Positions 1 through 5,748 of a stretch of 5,779 nt of DNA are shown here, in pieces. Location of the stretch: assembly GCA_024641625.1 (NCBI GenBank), contig JAHECQ010000258.1:1-5779 (forward strand), written 5' to 3'. Numbering within the stretch: position 1 is the stretch's first letter; every line of letters starts with the position of its first letter. The stretch is from Acidimicrobiales bacterium. GTDB lineage: Bacteria; Actinomycetota; Acidimicrobiia; Acidimicrobiales; SZUA-35. Below the pieces are notes generated by a model. It did not search any database. It saw nothing but the letters and a program-made list of their open reading frames with translations, and had not been told where the DNA came from. Made by a program: the position numbers and the translations under genes.

Positions 1-665
1 GCGACGAGTTCGTCGATCATGGTCGAGGGCACGTTGAGGTCGGCACCGGCCTGGACGAGCCAGACGGGCGGCAGGAATCGTGCCTGGCCGGCGCGCAGCA
101 GCCGCGAGATCGACGCTTCAGCCATGGTGGCCTCGTCCCCGAAGTAGGCCTCGGATGAGCTGACGAGGCGCATGGCGTTGAAGGTCTGGCCTTCCGGCAC
201 CGGTCGGCCGACCCTGGATTGCGCGTATCGGTAACGTTCGAGCGGGTCGACCGGAGGCCAGAACGCCGCCACGAACGACACGTCGACTTCGGTGAGCGCG
301 GCGTGCAGTGCCAGGTGGCCGCCACTGGAGCTGCCCATGAGCGCCACCCGCTGCGGGTCGACATTGAGTTGATCGGCTTGTTGGCGCACCCAGCGAACAG
401 CTTCGGCGACATCGAGTACGGCAGCGGGATGGCGGGCCACGCGGCCGTCACGGAAGTCGATGGCCACGACAACGAATCCGGCGGCGGCCACCGTGGTGCA
501 GTAGCGCTCGCCGAGGGCCCGGTCTCCCAGCGCCCACGCACCGCCATGGACGTCGACGACTGCAGCACCGTTGCGCAGCTCGCGTGCCTGCTCCGGGGGC
601 TCGTAGATTCGCGCCAGTAGGTCGTCGTGCCACACCTGGTCCCGCCAGGTCACGGTTTCGCTCAT
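1..665 (-). CDS. alpha/beta-hydrolase (esterase/lipase-like), C-terminus cut by the window edge
   Basis: The reading frame runs from ATG at 665-663 off the left edge and gives 221 residues. The start is supported by AGGAGG (671-676 on the complement) five bases upstream. An HGGAW oxyanion-hole motif is at residues 40-44, and the nucleophile elbow GSSSGGH is at 111-117 with Ser113 as the likely nucleophile. A segment reading ADLNVP at 208-213 offers Asp209 as the acid. The catalytic His would lie beyond the edge. These are hallmarks of the HSL/BD-FAE-like esterases, which hydrolyse carboxylic esters of small molecules. No signal peptide is visible, so it is probably cytoplasmic. The substrate cannot be told from sequence. 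The gene is divergent from the regulator at 807, so the two may share a control region. The family is secure; the specific function is open. Confidence 0.88.
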   Translation of the reverse strand, partial: MSETVTWRDQVWHDDLLARIYEPPEQARELRNGAAVVDVHGGAWALGDRALGERYCTTVAAAGFVVVAIDFRDGRVARHPAAVLDVAEAVRWVRQQADQLNVDPQRVALMGSSSGGHLALHAALTEVDVSFVAAFWPPVDPLERYRYAQSRVGRPVPEGQTFNAMRLVSSSEAYFGDEATMAEASISRLLRAGQARFLPPVWLVQAGADLNVPSTMIDELV

Positions 666-806
666 CGGTTCCTCCTCAGGCCCGGGCTCATCGTCCCACA
701 CAACGATCCTTCCCGGCCGAACGCCCCGTGTCCACGAACGGGTGTCCACAGCTCTGGAGTGCCACGACGGTGAGACACTCCGGAGGCGAAGCGCGAGACT
801 GGAGCG
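666..806. promoter_or_regulatory. divergent intergenic control region with repeat elements
   Basis: This 141-bp gap separates the divergent hydrolase and regulator genes, so it must carry start signals for both. It contains an 8-bp direct repeat, GTGTCCAC, at 728-735 and 742-749 (14 bp start to start). It also contains an inverted repeat, GGAGTG at 756-761 and CACTCC at 776-781 (14-bp spacer, one further C-G pair beyond a T/G mismatch). Tandem half-sites are the usual target of OmpR-type winged helices, so this is a plausible operator for the adjacent regulator. I see no convincing -35/-10 pair on either strand. The operator role is inference. Confidence 0.35.
671..676 (-). promoter_or_regulatory. 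ribosome binding site of the hydrolase gene
   Basis: The complement reads AGGAGG, with a five-base spacer to the ATG at 665. It is a full Shine-Dalgarno match and fixes the start of the hydrolase. Confidence 0.75.
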
Positions 807-3251
807 GTGCAGCTGGTTTTCGGCGACTTCGTCTTGGACCTCGACCGGCGGGAGCTCCTCGTCGCCGGGGCATCGGTGCATCTCGAGCGCCGAGCGTTCG
901 ACGTGCTCGTCCACCTGGTGCACAACCGGGACCGGGCTGTCCCCAAGACCGAGCTTCTGGACGAGGTATGGGGCGATCGTTTCGTCAGCGAGGCCACCCT
1001 GGCAGGGAACATCAGGCAGATTCGCGCCGCGGTGGGCGATGACGGCAGGGCCCAGGCCGTCATCGGCACCGTTCACGGCCATGGCTACCGGTTCGTTGCC
1101 GACGTCGACGAGGTCGACGAGGTCGACCAAGGTCCGATGCCGGAGCGGGGAAACCTCCCGCTCTCGATGGGCGCTCTCATCGGACGCGACGTAGCCATGT
1201 CCGAGTTGGTCGACGCCGTTCTGGCTCACCGACTGGTATCGGTGGTCGGCCCCGGAGGAGTGGGGAAGACCCGTCTCGCCCTGGAGACAGCCCAGCGGTT
1301 GGCCGGCATGTACCCGGACGGAATCTGGCTGATCCCACTCGACACCGCAGTCGACGGTGAGGAGGTCGAGCGGCTCGTGCTCAGCACCCTCGAGATCGAG
1401 ACCCGGACCGGGTGGCCATTCGCCGAGGCGATTCTGGCCGGCCTCCGGGCGCAGCGGTGCCTGCTGGTTCTCGACAACTGCGAACACCTCCTCGACCCGG
1501 TGAACGAACTGGTCGGGAGCATCCTGCGTTCCTGCCCCGGGGTTCACATCCTGGCCACCAGTCGCGAGCCTCTCGAGGTCGGGGTGGAGTGGGTGCAGCC
1601 GCTCGGTGCTCTTCCGGTCACCTCCCAGGGTGGGGACGCGGTCGCGTTGTTCGAGGAGCGGGCCCGCCAGGCCGGCCGGACCCTCGATCCGGTCGAGGAC
1701 CGCGAGGCGGTGGTTGCGATCTGTGAACTCGTCGAGGGCCTTCCCTTGGCCCTCGAACTGGCGGCTGCACGGGTTCGTTCGCTTACACCGCAGGAGATCC
1801 GGGAGCGCCTCGAGGTCGGCTTCGGTGTCCTGGCCGCATCTCGACGTCGGGGCCCGGCGCGTCACCGCACGATCGAAGCCACCCTGAGGTGGTCCTTCGA
1901 CTTGCTGACCGTGCCGGAACAGCGACTCCTGGCTCGACTCTCGATCTTCAGGGGATCGTTCGATCTCGACGCGGTCGAAGGAGTGGGCGGAGGCACCGAG
2001 TTGGCCGGCCTCGACATTGTCGACCTGCTTCACCAGCTGAGCGTTCGTTCGTTGGTGTCGGTCGAGGCAGTGCACGGGCGCAGCCGGTACCGGCTCCACG
2101 AGACGGTCCGCCAATTTGCCCGGGCCGAACTCGAGCTGACCGGCGAAGTCGATGAGGTGGCCGACCGGCACGCCCAGTGGTTCCTCGGGCTGCTCGACCG
2201 GGCGGACGCCGGCTGGCGGAGAGGCGAGGAACAGCAGTGGTGGCCGGTGGCTCGGGCCGACATGGCCAACTTCCGGAGCGCGTTCGAGCGCTTCATCGCC
2301 ACCTCGAATGTCGATGCCGCCCAACACATGGCCGTCGCCGCCTACGGGCCGGTCGTCATGCACTTCGATCTCGAGCCGGAGCTGAGCTGGGCCCCTCGCG
2401 CCTGCGACCTCGACCCCGGCCACCTCGGGCCGTTCACGGCCAGGGCGCTGGGTATGGCCGCCTTCGGGCTCGCCAAACGGGCCGACCTCGAGGGAGCGGC
2501 AGCCCGAGCCCGGAGTGCCTTGGAGGCGCTGGAGGCGGGCAGTCCCGACGACGGGCTGGTCACCCTCGGGGCCACGGTGATCCCGATGTTCGGTGGCCCC
2601 CGTGTCGCGTCGCGTGACTTCGCCCGGGAGGCCGCCGACGCGGCCCTGGCGTCCCAGGATCTGAACCGGATCGTCTGGGTGCTGACCTTCACTTGGCGAG
2701 CGTCGGAGGCCATCCCCTACGCCCGCCAACAGGGCAATCTCGTGAACCTGGCGATCGCCATGCGGGCGGCTCTGCTCATGGAGGCCTCCCGGGGCCGGCC
2801 ACCGGCACGCAAACAGCTGGTGGAGTCGCTGGCGATCGCTCGCGAAGCTCAGTCGTCGACGACGCGCAGCAACGCCACGCTCGATCTGGCGCTGCACGAC
2901 GTCGAACACGGTCTGGCGGTCGAGGCCTGCGGGCGGTTGGGTTTCCTTGCTCCCGACTGGCTCAAACGCGGCGACGCTCGCGCCTGGACCGCGCTGGCCG
3001 GATTGGCGGTGGCGCTCGAGAAGGCCGGCGACGACGAAGGCGCCCAAGCCTTGGCCGACGCCATCGTGGGCCGTCCGGTGATGAAGCATCCTCTCCTTCC
3101 GAACCTCGCAGCGCAGCTCGAGGCGTTGCGGCCCAAGGCCGATCCACAGGACACGCGCTGGACCGGCAGGGATCTCGGGCCTGCAGTAGAGGACGCAGTG
3201 GCCCTCGGTCTGAGCCGGCTCGAGCGACTGGGAATCGCGCCGATCCCGTGA
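807..3251 (+). CDS. AfsR/LuxR-like regulator: OmpR-type winged helix + NB-ARC-type ATPase + helical C-terminal region
   Basis: This is an 814-residue predicted transcriptional regulator. Residues 3-98 form an OmpR/PhoB-type DNA-binding winged helix (FGDF at 5-8, LLDEVWG at 50-56, and the wing motif TVHGHGYRF at 88-96). There is no receiver domain before it, so it is not a two-component response regulator. An acidic linker follows, then a P-loop NTPase of the NB-ARC/STAND type: Walker A GPGGVGKT at 148-155, Walker B LLVLDNCEH at 219-227, an ATSREPL sensor segment, and GLPLALEL from 311. A second winged-helix region follows (about 353-440, including YRLHETVRQFA from 428). Residues 450-814 look alpha-helical and may be degenerate TPR-like repeats for ligand or partner binding. 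The GTG at 807 is the first possible start after an in-frame TGA at 771. The ribosome site is weak: GGAG at 801-804 is only two bases away. Members of this family are thought to act as ATP-dependent switches. The hydrolase and the downstream genes are candidate targets, but that is inference. Confidence 0.9.
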   Translation: MQLVFGDFVLDLDRRELLVAGASVHLERRAFDVLVHLVHNRDRAVPKTELLDEVWGDRFVSEATLAGNIRQIRAAVGDDGRAQAVIGTVHGHGYRFVADVDEVDEVDQGPMPERGNLPLSMGALIGRDVAMSELVDAVLAHRLVSVVGPGGVGKTRLALETAQRLAGMYPDGIWLIPLDTAVDGEEVERLVLSTLEIETRTGWPFAEAILAGLRAQRCLLVLDNCEHLLDPVNELVGSILRSCPGVHILATSREPLEVGVEWVQPLGALPVTSQGGDAVALFEERARQAGRTLDPVEDREAVVAICELVEGLPLALELAAARVRSLTPQEIRERLEVGFGVLAASRRRGPARHRTIEATLRWSFDLLTVPEQRLLARLSIFRGSFDLDAVEGVGGGTELAGLDIVDLLHQLSVRSLVSVEAVHGRSRYRLHETVRQFARAELELTGEVDEVADRHAQWFLGLLDRADAGWRRGEEQQWWPVARADMANFRSAFERFIATSNVDAAQHMAVAAYGPVVMHFDLEPELSWAPRACDLDPGHLGPFTARALGMAAFGLAKRADLEGAAARARSALEALEAGSPDDGLVTLGATVIPMFGGPRVASRDFAREAADAALASQDLNRIVWVLTFTWRASEAIPYARQQGNLVNLAIAMRAALLMEASRGRPPARKQLVESLAIAREAQSSTTRSNATLDLALHDVEHGLAVEACGRLGFLAPDWLKRGDARAWTALAGLAVALEKAGDDEGAQALADAIVGRPVMKHPLLPNLAAQLEALRPKADPQDTRWTGRDLGPAVEDAVALGLSRLERLGIAPIP
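1104..1130 (+). repeat. short tandem repeat in the regulator linker
   Basis: Two exact 9-bp units GTCGACGAG (1104-1112 and 1113-1121) are followed by a degenerate third, GTCGACCAA. They encode an acidic VDE-VDE-VDQ stretch just after the winged helix. It lies in the domain linker and probably arose by slippage. Confidence 0.6.
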
Positions 3252-3366
3252 GCCAAGAGTTCCCCAGAAGTTCCGCATCTCGACCCCAAGACTCGCAGGC
3301 GGAGCTGTCGCATTCTTGTGTCATCGCACTCGGAAAGGACCGGGGCGAACAACGAAGGAGATGACA
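3252..3366 (+). promoter_or_regulatory. intergenic leader upstream of the DsrE-like gene
   Basis: This is a 115-bp gap. AGTTCC occurs at 3258-3263 and again at 3269-3274, an 11-bp period of about one helical turn, which could be a tandem operator. GAAGGAG at 3354-3360 is the ribosome binding site for the next gene. I see no T-tract terminator after the regulator and no clear -35/-10 pair, so it is undecided whether the DsrE-like gene has its own promoter. Confidence 0.3.
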
Positions 3367-3735
3367 ATGGCTGCTGACAGCAAGGTCGTGATCGGTCTGA
3401 CCCACGGTGCGGAGAAGCCGGAGCGTGTTCTCATCGCCCACCTCATGGGGCTCGAGGCGGTCCGAGCCGGCAAGCAGGCGCTCATGTGGCTCACCGAGGA
3501 CGGGGTGTTCGTCGGTACCAAGGGCTACATCGACGACATCGTGGTGGAGGGCGCGCCGTCCATCGCCGAGCTCCAGGATGAGTTCATCGAACGGGGCGGC
3601 AAGTTCTACGCCTGTCCGGTGTGTGTCAAGACCCACGGCGCTGAGGGCTCCGAGTGGGTCGCCACCGCCGAGGTCAAGGGCGTGCCCTCGCTGTTCGAGT
3701 TCAGCGAGGGTGGGGCCCTCACGTTCAACTACTGA
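3367..3735 (+). CDS. DsrE/DsrF-like family protein with a CxxC pair
   Basis: This is a 122-residue single-domain protein. It opens with a beta-strand and loop reading VVIGLTHGAEKPERV (residues 7-21). A helix and the strand ALMWLTEDGVFVGTKGY (38-54) follow. Cys83 and Cys86 form a CPVC motif in FYACPVCVKTHG. This matches the DsrE/DsrF-like fold, whose members carry or transfer sulfur through a cysteine in the equivalent region. It is a soluble cytoplasmic protein with no signal or membrane segment. The start chosen is ATG 3367, six bases after GAAGGAG; ATG 3361 abuts the ribosome site and is too close, and an upstream start at 3316 has no ribosome site. It sits 82 bp before the selenomethyltransferase on the same strand, so a shared role in thiol, selenium or metalloid handling is possible. 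That pairing is inference; the fold assignment is fairly secure. Confidence 0.82.
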   Translation: MAADSKVVIGLTHGAEKPERVLIAHLMGLEAVRAGKQALMWLTEDGVFVGTKGYIDDIVVEGAPSIAELQDEFIERGGKFYACPVCVKTHGAEGSEWVATAEVKGVPSLFEFSEGGALTFNY

Positions 3736-3782
3736 GCCCGACAGGGTGCACAGCGAGTGGTGAGCACCAGGAGCAAGGGGCA

Positions 3783-3821
3783 ATGATGGGACCGATTGGG
3801 CCACAAGGGAGGCCGTTATGA
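3783..3821 (+). CDS. possible 12-residue leader ORF coupled to the methyltransferase
   Basis: ATG 3783 opens a frame encoding MMGPIGPQGRPL and ends with TGA at 3819-3821. That stop overlaps the methyltransferase start as ATGA (3818-3821), the classic arrangement for translational coupling. AGGAG at 3769-3773 lies nine bases upstream. The ORF contains a TTA codon, which is rare in GC-rich genomes. It is too short for any homology argument and may be chance. Confidence 0.25.
   Translation: MMGPIGPQGRPL
3805..3812 (+). promoter_or_regulatory. ribosome binding site of the methyltransferase
   Basis: The sequence AAGGGAGG ends five bases before ATG 3818. It is a strong Shine-Dalgarno match and decides the start of the selenoprotein gene. 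Confidence 0.7.
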
Positions 3822-4591
3822 GTGATCACGTGGTTGTTGACGCAGAGTTGCTGCGGGCCGAGGTCCGCCAGAAGTACAAGGAGGTCGCCGTGGATCCGCA
3901 CGGCGAGTTCCATTTCCATACCGGGAGATTGCTGGCCGCTCGGCTCGGCTACGACCAGACCGTGGTCGGCGGCTTGCCCGACGTTGCGGTCGAGTCGTTC
4001 GCCGGCGTGGCCAATCCGTTCTCCATCGCGTCGGTCAGCGCGGGTGAACGGGTGATCGACATCGGCAGCGGTGCGGGATTCGACAGCTTCATCGCCGCCG
4101 GCCTGGTCGGTCCGTCGGGCCAGGTGATCGGCGTCGACATGACGACCGAGATGCTCGACAAGTCCCGTTCGACGGCTGAGGCGTTGGGCGTGGCCCACGT
4201 GGAATTCCGCGAGGGCCTGGCCGAGCAGCTGCCGGTCGAGGACGGGTGGGCGGACGTCGTCATCTCGAACGGTGTGTTCAACCTCTGTGCCGACAAGCAG
4301 GCCGTGTTCGAGGAGGTGCTGCGGGTGCTGCGGCCGGGTGGTCGGCTCCAGTTCGCCGATATCGCCAACGGCGCCGAGGTTCCCGAGGAGGCGGTACGTG
4401 ACATCGATTTGTGGACGGCCTGAATTGCCGGTGGCCTGCCGTGTGCAGGCTGGACGGAGATGATGCGCCGGACCGGGTTCGTCGGCGTGGAGGTCGGTCC
4501 CGGTGTCGACACCTTCGGTGGCGCCGGTGGGGAGGCCAACGCCCGGGCGTTCGAAGTCCTCGGCTACGCCTTCCTGGCTCGCAAGCCCTGA
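3818..4591 (+). CDS. SAM-dependent methyltransferase selenoprotein (ArsM-related; in-frame UGA at 4421-4423 read as selenocysteine)
   Basis: Read through the internal TGA, this is a 257-residue class I methyltransferase. SAM motif I is VIDIGSGAG at residues 79-87. GVD at 105-107 is the acidic loop that contacts the SAM ribose. SNGVFNLC ends at Cys157, and VLRPGGRL follows. Residue 202 is the TGA codon, in the context DIDLWTA-[UGA]-IAGGLP. ArsM-like relatives have a conserved Cys there (C-I-A-G), one of the arsenic-binding thiols in true ArsM. After the TGA the frame runs 55 codons to TGA 4589, including VDTFGGAGGEANARAFEVLGY and a terminal ARKP, with about 82% GC3 by hand count. A SECIS-like hairpin follows the TGA. 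The first ArsM thiol, in the GCGNP motif, is replaced by GVANP (63-67), so canonical arsenite methylation is doubtful. Cys209 lies seven residues after the putative Sec. Conventional callers would truncate the gene at 4423. Alternatives are a nonsense mutation or sequencing error. The substrate is unknown. Confidence 0.85.
4421..4423 (+). other. putative selenocysteine codon (recoded UGA)
   Basis: This in-frame TGA encodes residue 202, replacing the conserved Cys of the methyltransferase family. The reading frame on both sides continues family sequence without a shift. All four complete genes in the window end in TGA, so UGA is a normal stop here and would have to be recoded locally. Confidence 0.83.
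4428..4457 (+). promoter_or_regulatory. bacterial SECIS-like stem-loop directly after the in-frame UGA
   Basis: The upper stem GCCTGC (4434-4439) pairs perfectly with GCAGGC (4445-4450) around a five-base loop, CGTGT (4440-4444). Two G/U pairs extend it (4433/4451 and 4432/4452). After a small internal loop (4431 against 4453-4454), CCG at 4428-4430 pairs with CGG at 4455-4457. The apical loop starts 16 bases after the UGA and has G as its second base. This fits what is known of bacterial SECIS elements: a short stem-loop close after the UGA, with a G (often GU) at the start of the apical loop, bound by SelB. It lies within coding sequence, as bacterial SECIS elements do. Codons here (ATT, TGT, GCA) are unusually non-GC3, as expected if the RNA fold constrains them. 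Confidence 0.78.
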
Positions 4592-4631
4592 GGCACGACG
4601 CTCGACTCGACGACCGTCTATGAGGCGACGG

Positions 4632-4654
4632 GTCAGGGGGAATGCCCCCCTGGC
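4632..4654. terminator. GC-rich hairpin between the convergent genes (possible bidirectional terminator)
   Basis: CAGGGGG at 4634-4640 pairs with CCCCCTG at 4646-4652 around AATGC. The outer pairs 4633/4653 (T/G) and 4632/4654 (G-C) make a stem of nine base pairs. It overlaps the stop codon of the minus-strand gene and lies 40 bp past the methyltransferase stop. No T-tract follows on either strand, so only a non-canonical, GC-stem type of terminator is possible. Confidence 0.4.
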
Positions 4655-5523
4655 GCCGACGCCGATGGTGATTCCCGTCCACGCACGACTCGGGTCAGCG
4701 CGTGTGGACCGCCGGTCTCGGTGACCACCGTCCATTGGCCCTGCTGGGGTCCGTCGGCGTAGATCACCACCCAGTCCGTGGTGCGCCCCAGCCGATGGGC
4801 TCGGGCCGTGTTGGAGTAGACCGCGGTGTAGTGACGGTCACCACGGGTCGTGTGGAGGATGGGCAACCAGCGTTCGTGTTCGGGATTGAATCGGCGGGGG
4901 GCGATGGTGGGCAGCGCTCCCGTGGTTGCCTTGTGGCGATACTCGGCATCGATGTCGAGCAGCTCCTCGGTCGAGGGCTCGTGACGCTGGGTGAATGGCG
5001 TGGACCTGCGCCGTCCGCCACGTTGGAACCGGCCGGCAAGGGAGTCGGCCACCGACTGCACCCGTTTGGCACCGAAACCGGGAAGGGTGGCCAGGCGCCC
5101 GTCGTGTGCTGCCAGTTCGAGCTCCTCGAGGCTTTCGATCCCCAGCTCGTGGTGGATGCGGGCGGCCAATCCGGGACCGATGCCCGCCACGGTGGCCAGC
5201 AACGTCTCCACGTCTGTCGTGCCCTCGAGGCGCTCGAGCCACCGCCATTGGCCGCTTTCCACCATGTCGGCGATCGCCACCGCCAAGGCCCGTCCGATGG
5301 TGGGCATGGCGATGAGGCCGTCCATGCCTCCCTCGCGGTACACCTCCGCCAATGACTCGCCTTTCGACTCGACGTAGGCGGCCGCCCTCCGATAGGCGCT
5401 GACACGGAAGGGATCGGCGGCCTGGGTTTCCAGCAGGTCGGACGCCAGTCGGAACTGACGAGCCACCTCCCGATTGAAGGTGGACGCCGGGTTCTGTGCT
5501 CGTCGCGGTGAAGGAGAGGACAT
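4633..5523 (-). CDS. helix-hairpin-helix DNA-binding protein with PolX-like N-terminus
   Basis: This is a 296-residue protein. Residues 14-100 match the N-terminal helical domain of family X DNA polymerases (FNREVARQFRLASDLLE, then DPFRVSAYRRAA and MPTIGRALAVAI). Two helix-hairpin-helix motifs follow: VAGIGPGLAARIHHELGI (112-129) and TLPGFGAKRVQSV (146-158). HhH motifs grip the DNA backbone without sequence specificity. The polymerase catalytic and PHP domains of PolX are absent. Instead, residues 210-283 form a C-terminal domain (RFNPEHERWLPILHT, HYTAVYSNTARAHRLGRT, DWVVIYA, TVVTETGGP, RVVRGRE) that I recall from similar stand-alone proteins in many bacteria, of unknown function. The start is ATG 5523, with GGAGGAG (complement of 5528-5534) four bases upstream. 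The gene is convergent with the methyltransferase and probably functionally unrelated. A DNA-repair or DNA-structure role is likely but unproven. Confidence 0.87.
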   Translation of the reverse strand: MSSPSPRRAQNPASTFNREVARQFRLASDLLETQAADPFRVSAYRRAAAYVESKGESLAEVYREGGMDGLIAMPTIGRALAVAIADMVESGQWRWLERLEGTTDVETLLATVAGIGPGLAARIHHELGIESLEELELAAHDGRLATLPGFGAKRVQSVADSLAGRFQRGGRRRSTPFTQRHEPSTEELLDIDAEYRHKATTGALPTIAPRRFNPEHERWLPILHTTRGDRHYTAVYSNTARAHRLGRTTDWVVIYADGPQQGQWTVVTETGGPHALTRVVRGRESPSASAPGGHSP

Positions 5524-5748
5524 CGGACTCCTCCGCTCGGGGGCCCTCGTTCACCATCATGTGGCGCCGGTCCACCGAGATGAAGAGTCCAACGTCCCGC
5601 AATCACCCGAAGCGTCATCCACGACAGCGTCCAGTCGGGGGTTGTGTCTCTGGTGCGAAGATATTGGCGGCGGCAGGGCCGCTACCTTGCGGTTGCTGAC
5701 TGGCCCCGGCGGGTTGTTGCACGCCGCAGGTTTCGGGTTGAAGGCCGA
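5524..5748. other. apparently non-coding upstream region
   Basis: This stretch must hold the promoter of the minus-strand HhH gene. I see no tRNA, long repeat or convincing gene. A small hairpin (GCGGC 5670-5674, GCCGC 5678-5682) lies next to TACCTT (5683-5688), which resembles an actinobacterial -10 on the plus strand but lacks a well-spaced -35. Open frames here on the plus strand have low-complexity, non-family translations and start antisense inside the HhH gene, so I do not call them. Confidence 0.4.
5528..5534 (-). promoter_or_regulatory. ribosome binding site of the HhH gene
   Basis: The complement reads GGAGGAG with a four-base spacer to ATG 5523. It supports that start over any internal one. 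Confidence 0.7.

Noticed and set aside
219..620. A plus-strand open frame inside the hydrolase
   Set aside because: It is antisense to a frame with the HGGAW and GSSSGGH catalytic motifs.
3249..3390. Selenocysteine read-through of the regulator stop at 3249
   Set aside because: The extension would run through the ribosome site and start of the DsrE-like gene, has no family-like sequence, and I see no strong hairpin right after the stop.
3745..3769. Hairpins between the DsrE-like gene and the methyltransferase (GGTGC/GCACC or TGGT/ACCA) as a terminator
   Set aside because: The stems are only four or five pairs with no T-tract, too weak to call.
2962..3804. A 280-codon minus-strand open frame across the regulator end and the DsrE-like gene
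   Set aside because: It is antisense to two well-supported genes and has a biased, motif-free translation.
3818..4423. A 201-residue methyltransferase ending at the TGA at 4421, followed by unrelated sequence
   Set aside because: The same frame continues with family-like C-terminal sequence and coding bias to 4589, and a SECIS-like hairpin follows the TGA. A pseudogene or sequencing error stays possible but explains the hairpin less well.
3249..4635. Genome-wide reassignment of UGA to an amino acid
   Set aside because: All four complete genes end in TGA (3249, 3733, 4589, and the complement of 4633-4635), so UGA is used as a normal stop.
3725..4735. A 336-codon open frame on the minus strand across the methyltransferase
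   Set aside because: It is antisense to a gene with clear SAM motifs, and its Arg/Asp/His-rich translation resembles no family. Long antisense frames are expected in GC-rich DNA.
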